A stretch of 62,810 nt of DNA from a virus. The stretch's first letter is position 1. Each line of letters starts with the position of its first letter. The translations under genes and the position numbers were made by a program. The notes below the pieces were generated by a model that did no database searches, was not told the DNA's origin, and worked only from the letters and a program-made list of their open reading frames with translations. The stretch spans positions 1 to 62,810 of the IMG/VR virus record IMGVR_UViG_3300042475_003206; one strand, written 5' to 3'. Below are positions 1 through 8,324 of the stretch, piece after piece.

Positions 1-2
1 AT

Positions 3-38
3 TCTTTGGACGAATCTGATGATGATATTGACGAATAA
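3..38 (+). CDS. 3' end of an acidic protein (partial)
   Basis: Only the last eleven codons are in the window; they read SLDESDDDIDE and end in TAA. The tail is strongly acidic. T4 gp32 single-stranded DNA-binding protein has an acidic C-terminal tail and lies a few genes upstream of rnh in T4, so a gp32-like protein is possible, but this is inference from position and a very short peptide. A clamp or other replication protein would fit as well. Confidence 0.5.
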   Translation, partial: SLDESDDDIDE

Positions 39-52
39 TTTAAAAAATACAA

Positions 53-1063
53 ATGATTAAAACTCTTGTTATTGACGGCAACAATCTACTGAAGATTGGA
101 GTTTGTGGTGTCAAAGATTTTTATAATAACGGAGAACATGTTGGTGGGATTTGGCATTTCTTAAACACAACCAGAAGATTTTTGGATGAAGGAAACTACA
201 ATAAGGTTGTGGTTTGTTGGGATAGTGAAAGTAACTCAACACAACGAAGATTATTTTATCCTAATTATAAACTTAACCGAAGACAAGCAAATACCGAAGA
301 ACAAGTAAATTCATTCTCATATCAAAAGACAAGAGTAAAACAATACCTTGAAGAGATGTTTATAAGGCATATTGAAATTGATGATTGTGAGGCCGACGAT
401 ATTATTGCATACTATTGTAAAATATCTAAAGACGAACACAAAACTATATTCTCAAGTGATAGAGACCTTACACAGCTTATCTCTGAAGATGTGAGTATCT
501 ATTCGCCAAGCACTAAAAAACATTATAAGAATGGAGATATGATTAAAATGTATGATGTTGAGATACCACACTATAACGTTAAGACTTGGAAAATATTATC
601 TGGTGATAAGTCAGACAACATTAATGGAATTTATTATTTGGGAGAAAAAACATTAGTTAAGTTATTTCCTGAGTTACTTGACAAAGAGGTAAATATCGAC
701 GATATTTTAACAAAAGGAGAATTACTCTTAAAAGAAGATAAAGACAATCAATCTTTAAAAAACTTATTAAGTGGTAGAACTAAAGATGGTATTTTTGGTG
801 ATGAGTATTACAAGATAAATAAAAAACTTGTGGATTTATCGGAACCACTAATAAGTGAAGAAGGGAAAGAATTAGTTGAATCTTATTATTCCGAGTCGAT
901 GGATCCCGACGGAAGAGGACATAGAAATCTAATTAGATTTATGATGAATGACGGGTTTTTTAAATACCTACCAAAGGGTGACGACGCTTGGGTTAGTTTT
1001 TTAAAACCATTCTTAAAGTTAACAAGAAAAGAAAAAACAAATTTTAAAAACAAAAAAAAATAA
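53..1063 (+). CDS. rnh: RNase H-like 5'-3' flap nuclease (FEN/PIN family)
   Basis: Predicted metal-dependent 5' nuclease that removes RNA primers and flaps behind the replication fork. The 336-residue protein shows the family's acidic motifs in order: VIDGNN at residue 6, VVCWDSE, DDCEADDII near residue 105, FSSDRDLTQL, and the helix-hairpin-helix entry GDKSDNI near residue 186. Size is close to T4 RNase H (305 residues). The C-terminus is very lysine-rich. It opens a replication gene run, upstream of an unknown gene and the helicase. The start ATG follows the preceding stop by 14 bases. Family assignment is secure; the exact in vivo role is inferred from T4. Confidence 0.9.
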   Translation: MIKTLVIDGNNLLKIGVCGVKDFYNNGEHVGGIWHFLNTTRRFLDEGNYNKVVVCWDSESNSTQRRLFYPNYKLNRRQANTEEQVNSFSYQKTRVKQYLEEMFIRHIEIDDCEADDIIAYYCKISKDEHKTIFSSDRDLTQLISEDVSIYSPSTKKHYKNGDMIKMYDVEIPHYNVKTWKILSGDKSDNINGIYYLGEKTLVKLFPELLDKEVNIDDILTKGELLLKEDKDNQSLKNLLSGRTKDGIFGDEYYKINKKLVDLSEPLISEEGKELVESYYSESMDPDGRGHRNLIRFMMNDGFFKYLPKGDDAWVSFLKPFLKLTRKEKTNFKNKKK

Positions 1064-1070
1064 AAAACAA

Positions 1071-1520
1071 ATGAAGGAACAAGATATAACAAAAGTAGAG
1101 TTTTTGTTAATGTGTAATGACAACATTGTTGTCCAAAGATTTTTTAACGTGAGAGGTTTTAATAGAAACGCTTACAAATCTGAAGAACTTTATGACCATG
1201 TTAGTCGTCTGTGTCGAGAGTTAACATACGACTTAAAAATGAGGTCTGTTGTTTATATGTTAGAAAATCGATATGAAATTTTAGAAAATTCAGAACTACT
1301 AAATACATCCATTACCAATGGACCTGAAAATTTTAATTTAATTCTTAAGGTTGGAGACATGACAATTTGTCATAGGCAGTTTGACGCAAAACCATACCCC
1401 CCAAAGGTCAGATATACCGTAGACCTACGCCCAAAGTTAAAAACGATCATGTCGGACTTTACTGACATTTTTTCAGGCCAAAAATTTAATTATTTTTATC
1501 CAGAATTAATCAAAAACTAG
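1071..1520 (+). CDS. Unknown protein between flap nuclease and helicase
   Basis: I do not recognise this 149-residue protein. It starts 7 bases after the nuclease stop, so it is probably cotranscribed with it. The sequence is soluble-looking, without signal peptide or membrane segment. It has a positively charged middle (SRLCRELTYDLKMRS), three cysteines (residues 15, 48 and 100) and an aromatic C-terminus (FNYFYPEL). Its place between two replication enzymes suggests a replication accessory role, such as a helicase-loader-like protein, but nothing in the sequence proves that. Confidence 0.8.
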   Translation: MKEQDITKVEFLLMCNDNIVVQRFFNVRGFNRNAYKSEELYDHVSRLCRELTYDLKMRSVVYMLENRYEILENSELLNTSITNGPENFNLILKVGDMTICHRQFDAKPYPPKVRYTVDLRPKLKTIMSDFTDIFSGQKFNYFYPELIKN

Positions 1521-1523
1521 GAG

Positions 1524-1530
1524 TATTTAT
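1524..1530 (+). promoter_or_regulatory. TATTTAT element upstream of the helicase
   Basis: TATTTAT lies 25 bases before the helicase ATG, in a 35-base gap between genes. It matches the element found before many structural genes in this window, although its spacing is the longest of the listed sites, so it is one of the weaker examples. Confidence 0.3.
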
Positions 1531-1555
1531 CTTTACAAACGAAAGGAAAAAAAGT

Positions 1556-2944
1556 ATGGCGACGGGCAAAAATTTTGAATATTTAGGTAACACATTTCAG
1601 TTACAACTACTAAATCAAATTATATTAGATAAGGATTTTTCACATTCAATAATTGATGTAATAGAGAACAACTATTTTGAAAACAAATATTTCAAAATAA
1701 TAATACAGATGATTAGAGAGTATTATGTTAAGTTTGATCACACACCATCTTTTGAGACACTTGAACAGGTTACAAAATCAGAACTACAACAAGAAATTGC
1801 ATCAAAAATAGTTCTTGACACTATTAAGAAGATTAAAGACGCACCTATCGATGGTGTGGGGTTTGTCCAAGAAAAGGCGTTAAAGTTTTGTAAACAACAG
1901 GAACTTCAAAAGGTAATGGGTAAGGCTCAAAAGATTATTGACGGAGGTGAGTTTGAGAATTACGACACTCTTGAAGAGTTAGTTAGGGAGGCATTACAAG
2001 TTGGAGCAAAAGACACATCAATGTTGAATGTATTCTCAAATCTTGAACAAGTTCTTGATGAAGACTATAGACACCCAATTCCAATGGGAATACCAGGTAT
2101 TGACAGACTATTAAAAGGTGGTTTAGCGAGAGGTGAAATTGGGGTTATTTTAGCACCAACAGGTGTAGGTAAGTCTACAATTTTAACTAAGATTGCGAAC
2201 CACGCATTTAACTTAGGTAATAACGTTCTCCAAGTGTTCTTTGAGGATAATTCAAAAATAATACAGAGAAAACACTTTACCTTGTGGACAAAAATCCACC
2301 CTGATGATTTGTCAGAGAGAAAAGAAGAAGTGATGACTAAAGTTAAAGAGATTGAGGATAGTATGTTAAACAAACTAATCATGAAAAAATTACCATCGGA
2401 CACAGTAACGATGTTACAATTAAAAAATCAAATTAGAAAAATGATTGCTGATGGGGTTAAGGTTGATATGGTTGTTTTAGATTACATTGATTGTGTTGTT
2501 CCTGATAAGAATTTGGGTGACGAATGGAAAAGTGAAGGTTCGGTTATGAGGGGATTTGAGGCCATGTGTCACGAACTTAATTTAGTGGGATGGACAGCAA
2601 CTCAAGGTAATAGACAATCTATTTCGTCTGAAGTAGTAACAACAGATCAAATGGGTGGATCGATTAAGAAAGCACAAGTTGGGCACGTTATTATAACTGT
2701 AGCCAAGACTCTACAACAAAAAGAGTTAAAGTTAGCAACAATAGCGATAACAAAATCAAGAATTGGTGATGATGGAGTTGTATTTGAGAATTGTAAATTT
2801 GATAACGCAATGATAGATATCGACACCGAAAGTTCTATGACATTTTTAGGAATGGAAGAACAAAAAGAAGAAAGAAATAAAAATAGAGTTAGAGAACTCT
2901 TATCTAAAAGAAAAGAAAAAGAAATTCAAACACAAAACAATTAA
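1556..2944 (+). CDS. 41: Replicative DNA helicase (DnaB/T4 gp41-like)
   Basis: Hexameric 5'-3' helicase of the RecA-fold DnaB family, which unwinds DNA at the fork and partners with the primase encoded at 32586-33485. An N-terminal helical domain (about residues 1-165) is followed by the ATPase core. The core begins near residue 180 (GIPGIDRLLKGGLARGE) and has Walker A APTGVGKST with lysine 206, Walker B MVVLDYID near residue 310, and a sensor-like TATQGN near residue 350. At 462 residues it matches T4 gp41 (475). The C-terminus is charged (KRKEKEIQTQ). The start ATG is preceded by GAAAGGAAAAAAAGT, a purine-rich stretch. Confidence 0.93.
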   Translation: MATGKNFEYLGNTFQLQLLNQIILDKDFSHSIIDVIENNYFENKYFKIIIQMIREYYVKFDHTPSFETLEQVTKSELQQEIASKIVLDTIKKIKDAPIDGVGFVQEKALKFCKQQELQKVMGKAQKIIDGGEFENYDTLEELVREALQVGAKDTSMLNVFSNLEQVLDEDYRHPIPMGIPGIDRLLKGGLARGEIGVILAPTGVGKSTILTKIANHAFNLGNNVLQVFFEDNSKIIQRKHFTLWTKIHPDDLSERKEEVMTKVKEIEDSMLNKLIMKKLPSDTVTMLQLKNQIRKMIADGVKVDMVVLDYIDCVVPDKNLGDEWKSEGSVMRGFEAMCHELNLVGWTATQGNRQSISSEVVTTDQMGGSIKKAQVGHVIITVAKTLQQKELKLATIAITKSRIGDDGVVFENCKFDNAMIDIDTESSMTFLGMEEQKEERNKNRVRELLSKRKEKEIQTQNN

Positions 2945-2962
2945 CAAATAAATTTAAATAAA

Positions 2963-4822
2963 ATGGATATTTCGCAAAAAATATTAAGTGACATTACTGT
3001 CTTTATGAAATACGCTAAGTTTCAACCCGAAAAAAATCGTAGAGAAACTTGGAAAGAGTTGGTGACTCGTAACAAAGAAATGCACCAAAAAAAATACCCT
3101 AAAATTACAAGTGAAATCGAAGAGGTGTATAAAATGGTATACGATAAAAAAGTATTACCATCAATGAGATCTTTACAGTTTGGTGGTAAATCAATTGAAA
3201 TTTCACCAAACAGAGTTTACAACTGTGCTTATATGCCAATTGACCATGTTGACTCTTTTTCTGAAACAATGTTTTTACTTTTAGGTGGAACAGGAGTTGG
3301 TTATTCAGTTCAAAAACATCACGTTGAAAAATTACCCGATCTTAAAAAACCAAACAAAGAAAGAACAAGACGATACCTAATTGGTGACTCTATTGAAGGA
3401 TGGGCAGACGCTATTAAAGTATTAATGGAATCTTATTTGGGATACAAATCGTCAACACCTATATTTGATTTTTCAGATATTAGACAAAAGGGGGCAATGC
3501 TTGTTACATCGGGAGGAAAGGCACCAGGACCACAACCATTGAAAGATTGTATTCATAATATCACAAAAGTTTTGGATAACAAAAAAGATGGTGAAAAATT
3601 AACACCAATTGAGACTCACGATATTGTATGTCATATTGCAGATGCGGTATTGGCAGGAGGTATTAGAAGAGCGGCACTTATTTCATTATTCTCGGCTGAC
3701 GACGAAGAAATGATTTCTTGTAAATCAGGAAGTTGGTGGGAACAAAACGCACAAAGAGGTAGAGCAAATAACTCAGCGGTACTACTTAGACACAAAATCA
3801 CTAAAGAATTCTTTATGGGTTTATGGAAACGTATTGAGTTGTCAGGAGCAGGAGAACCGGGAATTTATTTATCTAACGATAAAGATTGGGGAACAAACCC
3901 TTGTTGCGAAATCGCACTTAGACCATTCCAATTCTGTAATTTGTGTGAGGTTAACGCTTCAGACATTGAATCACAAGAAGATTTTAACGAAAGAGTTAAA
4001 GCGGCATCATTCATTGGAACACTACAAGCTGGATATACAGACTTCCATTATTTAAGAGATATTTGGAAAAGAACTACCGAAAAAGATGCACTTATTGGTG
4101 TTGGAATGACAGGTATTGGTTCAGGAGTTGTTTTAGGTTATGACATGAAAAAAGCCGCAAAGATGGTTAAAGAAGAAAACGAAAGAGTTGCAAATCTTAT
4201 TGGTATTAATAAATCGGCAAGAACAACAACCGTTAAACCATCTGGTACTTCATCATTAGTTTTGGGAACATCATCAGGAATTCATGCTTGGCATAATGAT
4301 TATTATCTAAGAAGAATCCGTGTAGGTAAGAATGAATCAATCTATTCTTACTTGGCGAATAATCACCCTGAGTTGATTGAAGATGAGTTTTTCCGTCCTC
4401 ACGACACTGCGGTAATCGCTATTCCACAAAGAGCGCCAGAAGGATCTATCATTAGACACGAATCTGTTTTTCAAATGTTAGAACGAGTTAAAAAGGTATC
4501 TCAAGAATGGATTAAACCGGGTCATAGAAACGGACAAAATAGTCATAACGTATCCGCAACAATTTCAGTTAAAGAGGATGAATGGGATTTAGTTGGTGAT
4601 TGGATGTGGAATAATAGAGATTTCTATAACGGACTATCGGTATTACCATATAACGGAGGAACTTATACTCAAGCTCCTTTTGAAGATTGTACGAAAGAAG
4701 ATTTTGAAAGATTAGTTAAAACATTGTCAGATGTTGATCTTACAAAAGTTATTGAGTTACAAGATAATACAGACCTTAGAGGTGAAGCCGCTTGTGCTGG
4801 TGGAGCATGTGAAATAGTATAA
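2963..4822 (+). CDS. nrdJ: Adenosylcobalamin-dependent ribonucleotide reductase (class II)
   Basis: Reduces ribonucleotides to deoxyribonucleotides using a B12-derived radical, supplying precursors for phage DNA. Recognisable sites are NCAYMP with Cys88 (the first redox cysteine), the active-site block TNPCCEIAL with Cys314 as the likely thiyl-radical residue, Glu316, and Cys325. The spacing 314/316/325 equals that of C408/E410/C419 in the monomeric Lactobacillus enzyme. The C-terminus CAGGACEIV (Cys611, Cys616) matches that enzyme's CEGGACPIK reducing tail. At 619 residues it is shorter than the roughly 740-residue bacterial form, so some insertion or regulatory sequence is missing. The residue after the radical cysteine is a second cysteine. 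T4 itself uses a class I enzyme. Confidence 0.92.
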   Translation: MDISQKILSDITVFMKYAKFQPEKNRRETWKELVTRNKEMHQKKYPKITSEIEEVYKMVYDKKVLPSMRSLQFGGKSIEISPNRVYNCAYMPIDHVDSFSETMFLLLGGTGVGYSVQKHHVEKLPDLKKPNKERTRRYLIGDSIEGWADAIKVLMESYLGYKSSTPIFDFSDIRQKGAMLVTSGGKAPGPQPLKDCIHNITKVLDNKKDGEKLTPIETHDIVCHIADAVLAGGIRRAALISLFSADDEEMISCKSGSWWEQNAQRGRANNSAVLLRHKITKEFFMGLWKRIELSGAGEPGIYLSNDKDWGTNPCCEIALRPFQFCNLCEVNASDIESQEDFNERVKAASFIGTLQAGYTDFHYLRDIWKRTTEKDALIGVGMTGIGSGVVLGYDMKKAAKMVKEENERVANLIGINKSARTTTVKPSGTSSLVLGTSSGIHAWHNDYYLRRIRVGKNESIYSYLANNHPELIEDEFFRPHDTAVIAIPQRAPEGSIIRHESVFQMLERVKKVSQEWIKPGHRNGQNSHNVSATISVKEDEWDLVGDWMWNNRDFYNGLSVLPYNGGTYTQAPFEDCTKEDFERLVKTLSDVDLTKVIELQDNTDLRGEAACAGGACEIV

Positions 4823-4832
4823 TAAAATTAAA

Positions 4833-5054
4833 ATGACAGTAAGAGCATCTAAAGATTGGATACAACAGTTATATGTTCAGGAGACAACAAAAAAATCTCC
4901 TGAACCTGACTTTTATAAGGATAAAGACGGTAATATAGTAATGACAGAATCTTATCACATTAAGAGAGGAAGTTGTTGTGGTAGTAGATGTTTACATTGT
5001 CCTTACGAACCTCTTTACCAAAAGGGAAATAAATCATTAAAATCTCAACATTAA
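4833..5054 (+). CDS. DUF5522-type small CCG protein
   Basis: A 73-residue protein whose second half carries SYHIKRGSCCGSRCLHCPYE, very like the DUF5522 signature (HxxRGxCCGxxCxHCPY) of small proteins common in Bacteroidota. The four cysteines in CCGxxCxxC probably bind a metal. Function is unknown. It starts 10 bases after the reductase stop and ends inside the terminator, so it is the last gene of the replication run. A link to nucleotide reduction is suggested only by position. Confidence 0.85.
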   Translation: MTVRASKDWIQQLYVQETTKKSPEPDFYKDKDGNIVMTESYHIKRGSCCGSRCLHCPYEPLYQKGNKSLKSQH

Positions 5055-5071
5055 GTTGGGATTTTTTTTTT
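5042..5071 (+). terminator. Rho-independent terminator after the DUF5522 gene
   Basis: ATCTCAAC and GTTGGGAT form an 8-base stem (with G-T pairs) around the loop ATTAA, followed by an unbroken run of T. The stem includes the gene's own TAA stop codon. It closes the replication and reductase run before the tail genes. Confidence 0.8.
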
Positions 5072-5075
5072 GGTA

Positions 5076-5082
5076 TATTTAT
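5076..5082 (+). promoter_or_regulatory. TATTTAT element upstream of the amidase
   Basis: TATTTAT sits between the terminator and the amidase ATG, 17 bases before the start codon. Coming right after a terminator, a new promoter is expected here, which makes this one of the better-placed copies of the element. Confidence 0.45.
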
Positions 5083-5099
5083 ATAATAAACTAATTGTT

Positions 5100-5888
5100 A
5101 TGAATCTACAAGAAAACCTTAATAGGATAAAAGAATTAATGGGGGTTATTAATTTAATTAGTGAATCTGAAGAAGACCAGATTGTTAATAAAGAATTTGA
5201 AATTTCAAATAATCATGATGACGATGTTGTTAAATTACAAAAAATACTTATTGATAAAAATTATGATATTGGAAGTTATGGACCAGAAAAAAATGGTGTA
5301 GATGGTAAATATGGTGACTTAACAAAAAAAGCTCATGAATCTTTAATTTCTGGAATAACTCCCGATAAGTTTAATAAAAATTCCAAAATAGATAATGTTG
5401 ATAATAATATAGAAGATAATAAATCTACAGTTGATTTGTCACAAATTAATGATGTTTCATCAAGTTCAACATATAAAAGAAAAAATGAAAAAATTGGTGC
5501 AAAATATTTTATAATACACCACACGGCTGGTGGTAAAAAACAAGAAGATATTGTAAATATTTTAAACAATAGAGGGTTAGGAATTCAATGGGTTATAGAT
5601 CGAGAAGGAAAAATATTTCAAACCTTACCTTTAAAGGGTCGAGGAGCACATATTAAAGCAATTGGAAGACAAGCCCCAAAAGATGTGTCAAATTCTACCG
5701 CTGAAGGTGTTGAAATAATTGCAAATGATGATGACGATGTTTTAGAAGTTCAATGTAAAGCGGCTTTAATCTTAGTTAAAAAATTAGGATATTCTTATGG
5801 TCAAATTTATGGGCATGGTGAGGTTTCAAAAAATAAACAACCAACTGAAGGTCAAAAGTGTAAAACATATATAAAAAATAATTTGTGA
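5100..5888 (+). CDS. N-acetylmuramoyl-L-alanine amidase with peptidoglycan-binding domain
   Basis: Predicted zinc amidase cutting the bond between muramic acid and the peptide in peptidoglycan. A PG_binding_1-like segment (VVKLQKILIDKNYDIGSYG, then GVDGKYGDLTKKA) occupies about residues 40-85. The Amidase_2 domain spans about 135-262, with the zinc histidine pair in FIIHHTAGG, a second-ligand region IYGHGEVS, and a cysteine in EGQKC that matches the third ligand of T7-lysozyme-type enzymes. The N-terminus (NLQENLNRIKELMG, then LISESE) resembles N- and C-terminal tags of other proteins in this window. The start at 5100 was chosen because an earlier TTG would lie inside the terminator. Beside the gp25 gene, a tail-associated lysin is likely. 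Confidence 0.88.
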   Translation: MNLQENLNRIKELMGVINLISESEEDQIVNKEFEISNNHDDDVVKLQKILIDKNYDIGSYGPEKNGVDGKYGDLTKKAHESLISGITPDKFNKNSKIDNVDNNIEDNKSTVDLSQINDVSSSSTYKRKNEKIGAKYFIIHHTAGGKKQEDIVNILNNRGLGIQWVIDREGKIFQTLPLKGRGAHIKAIGRQAPKDVSNSTAEGVEIIANDDDDVLEVQCKAALILVKKLGYSYGQIYGHGEVSKNKQPTEGQKCKTYIKNNL

Positions 5889-5925
5889 TATTTTTATAAT
5901 TTTTACTTAAAAAAAACTTAAGTTA

Positions 5926-5932
5926 TATTTAT
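5926..5932 (+). promoter_or_regulatory. TATTTAT element upstream of the gp25-like gene
   Basis: TATTTAT lies 7 bases before the gp25-like ATG, in a 51-base gap that also contains the A-rich inverted pair ACTTAA / TTAAGT. It begins the long plus-strand baseplate block, where a late promoter would be expected. Confidence 0.45.
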
Positions 5933-5939
5933 ATGTGAT

Positions 5940-6398
5940 ATGTCAAATGGTATAACTTATGGTATTTCTTTTCCTTTTGTAGATTCTTTTACAGGAAGGT
6001 ATTTAGACGTTACAAACTCAACTGAAGGAGAGATTAGAGGAAGCCTTGTTCATCTTTTATTAACAAGAAGGGGAAGTAGATATTTTTTACCAAATTTTGG
6101 GACAAGATTATATGAATATATTTTTGAACCATTAGACGGACCAACATTTTCGGACATTGAATCAGAAATCCAAGACAGTATTAGGACGTATATGCCAAAT
6201 TTACAAATAACAAATATAAGCGTAGAGCCCGCATCGGCCGGTTTAGAAGATAAAGGAACCACAATTAATCAATATGGTGAGAGAGAATTTAAAGTCACAA
6301 ATATTGCAACTTTAGAACACACCGCAAAAATTAAAATAGATTATAGAGTTCTTGATTCTGCTTTTGAATCACAAGATTTTATTATAATCAATATTTAA
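5940..6398 (+). CDS. 25: Baseplate wedge protein, GPW/gp25 family
   Basis: A 152-residue protein of the family that joins the baseplate wedge to the inner tail. The hallmark stretch is at about residues 30-85: GEIRGSLVHLLLTRRGSRYF, LPNFGTRLYEYIFEP, and an acidic helix ending IRTYMPNLQI. Length agrees with T4 gp25 (132) and P2 gpW (115). It is followed after 6 bases by the gp6-like gene, the same W-then-J order seen in P2 and many contractile systems. In T4 this protein sits where sheath contraction begins. Confidence 0.92.
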   Translation: MSNGITYGISFPFVDSFTGRYLDVTNSTEGEIRGSLVHLLLTRRGSRYFLPNFGTRLYEYIFEPLDGPTFSDIESEIQDSIRTYMPNLQITNISVEPASAGLEDKGTTINQYGEREFKVTNIATLEHTAKIKIDYRVLDSAFESQDFIIINI

Positions 6399-6404
6399 TA
6401 GTAT

Positions 6405-8246
6405 ATGGCAGAAAAAAAAATATCCTATACGGTAAGAGACTTTCAAGGAGTAAGAACGGAATTAATAAATTTTACAAGAACTTATTATCCTGATTTAATT
6501 CAAAACTTTAACGACGCCGGTATTTTTTCGGTGATGTTGGATTTGAATGCTGCGGTAACAGATAATTTAAATTATCAAATAGATAGGAGTATCCAAGAAA
6601 CGGTTCTTCAGTTCGCACAACAAAAAACATCAATATATAATATTGCAAGAACCTATGGTTTAAAAATTCCAGGTCAAAGACCATCTGTTGCATTAATTGA
6701 TTTTTCAATTACAGTTCCGGCTTTTGGAGATAGAGAAGATTTAAGATATTGTGGGGTTTTAAGAAGAGGATCCCAAGTTAATGGTGGTGGACAACCATTT
6801 GAAACTGTTTATGATATTGATTTTACATCACCAATAAACGCAGAAGGATCACCAAACAGGGTTAAAATACCAAATTTTGACTCAAGTGGGAAGTTATTAA
6901 ATTACACGATAGTCAAAAGAGAAGTCGTTGTTAATGGTATCACAAAAGTTTTTAAAAGAGTTATTACACCAAATGATGTTAAACCATATTTAGAATTATT
7001 CTTACCTGAAAAAACTATTTTGGGAATAACAAGTGTTTTATTAAAATCAGGAACTCAATACTCAACAATACCAAATCCACAAGATTTTTTAACATTAGGA
7101 CCTGAAAGGTGGTTTGAGGTAGACGCTTTAGTTCAAGACAGAGTTTTTATTGAAGACCCAACAAAAGTGTCTGATCAACCAGGTATTAAAGTCGGAACGT
7201 ATATTACAACATCAAATAAATTTATATCTGAATATACGTCAGAAAGTTTTTGTAAGTTAACATTTGGTGGAGGAAATATTTCAGCAGAAGAACAACTTAA
7301 AGAGTTTGCTCGTGACGGTAAAGGGTTTGACTTAAGTAGATACACAAATAACTACGCCATGGGTGCGGCGTTAACACCTAATACCACACTATTTGTTCAA
7401 TATAGGATCGGTGGTGGTTTAGGTAGTAATCTTGGTATTAATACTATTAATCAAATTGGAACGGTTTCGTTTTCTGTTAATGGACCATCTGAAGTTTTTA
7501 ATAAAAGTGTTATTAATAGTTTACAGTGTAATAATGTTACTGCAGCAATTGGAGGAGCTAATCCACCAACAATAGAGGATGTTAGAAATATGGTTTCATT
7601 TAATTTTGCGGCACAAAACAGAGCTGTAACTGTTAATGATTATAATTCTATTTTAAGAAAAATGCCGGCCCAATTTGGAGCTCCGGCAAAAGTTGCTATA
7701 ACAGAAGAAAACAACAAAATAAGAATTAAAATGTTGTCTTATGATTTAAATGGGAGTTTAACTAATGTTATATCAAACAGTTTAAAACAAAATGTGGCTA
7801 ACTATTTATCAAATTATAGAATGATAAATGATTATATATCAATTGAGGCGGCAGAAACAATAGACTTAGCGGTTACTGTTGATGTTGTTTTAGATAATAG
7901 TCAAAATCAAGGTGCTATAATTGCAAAAACAATTCAAATTGTTGGAAATTTCTTTAACCCATTAGTTAGGGAGTTAGGACAAAATGTTAATACTTCAGAA
8001 CTAAAAAGACTAATTCAAACAGAAAATGGAATTGTTAGCATTTCAGACATTTTATTTTTTAATCAAGTCGGTGGTCAATATTCATCAAGTCAAACATCTA
8101 TGCCATATTCAGACCCTGTAACACGACAGATAAGACCAACCGCAGATACTCTATTTGCAACACCAACTCAAATTTATCAAATTAGATATCCTAATAAGGA
8201 TATAAATATTAGAGTATTGAATCTTACGTCAGTTAATTTCTCCTAG
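6405..8246 (+). CDS. 6: Baseplate wedge protein, gp6/baseplate J-like
   Basis: 613 residues, close to T4 gp6 (660). The opening VRDFQGVRTELINFTRTYYP, with DAGIFSVMLDLNAAVTDNLN, is typical of gp6-like wedge proteins, whose dimers form the ring holding the baseplate together. The middle is beta-rich (about residues 100-340). The C-terminal third contains the baseplate-J-like stretch VNDYNSILRKMPAQFG and the later repeat-like sheets with IQIVGNFFNPL. It follows gp25 by 6 bases and precedes a long gap with its own promoter-like element. Assignment is by sequence character and by order. Confidence 0.88.
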   Translation: MAEKKISYTVRDFQGVRTELINFTRTYYPDLIQNFNDAGIFSVMLDLNAAVTDNLNYQIDRSIQETVLQFAQQKTSIYNIARTYGLKIPGQRPSVALIDFSITVPAFGDREDLRYCGVLRRGSQVNGGGQPFETVYDIDFTSPINAEGSPNRVKIPNFDSSGKLLNYTIVKREVVVNGITKVFKRVITPNDVKPYLELFLPEKTILGITSVLLKSGTQYSTIPNPQDFLTLGPERWFEVDALVQDRVFIEDPTKVSDQPGIKVGTYITTSNKFISEYTSESFCKLTFGGGNISAEEQLKEFARDGKGFDLSRYTNNYAMGAALTPNTTLFVQYRIGGGLGSNLGINTINQIGTVSFSVNGPSEVFNKSVINSLQCNNVTAAIGGANPPTIEDVRNMVSFNFAAQNRAVTVNDYNSILRKMPAQFGAPAKVAITEENNKIRIKMLSYDLNGSLTNVISNSLKQNVANYLSNYRMINDYISIEAAETIDLAVTVDVVLDNSQNQGAIIAKTIQIVGNFFNPLVRELGQNVNTSELKRLIQTENGIVSISDILFFNQVGGQYSSSQTSMPYSDPVTRQIRPTADTLFATPTQIYQIRYPNKDINIRVLNLTSVNFS

Positions 8247-8299
8247 AGATTTATTTTTTTTTAATAAGGTGTATGTTTCTATGAAAATGGGAAATAAAC

Positions 8300-8306
8300 T
8301 ATTTAT
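8300..8306 (+). promoter_or_regulatory. TATTTAT element upstream of the giant tail protein
   Basis: The motif lies 18 bases before the ATG at 8325, in a 78-base gap that otherwise holds a T-rich run (8250-8261) and no gene of convincing length. Confidence 0.4.
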
Positions 8307-8324
8307 CAAAAAAACAATTTTTTA

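Noticed and set aside
5070-5099. Upstream TTG start of the amidase
   Set aside because: It would place the start within the T-run of a terminator; the ATG at 5100 gives a normal N-terminus.
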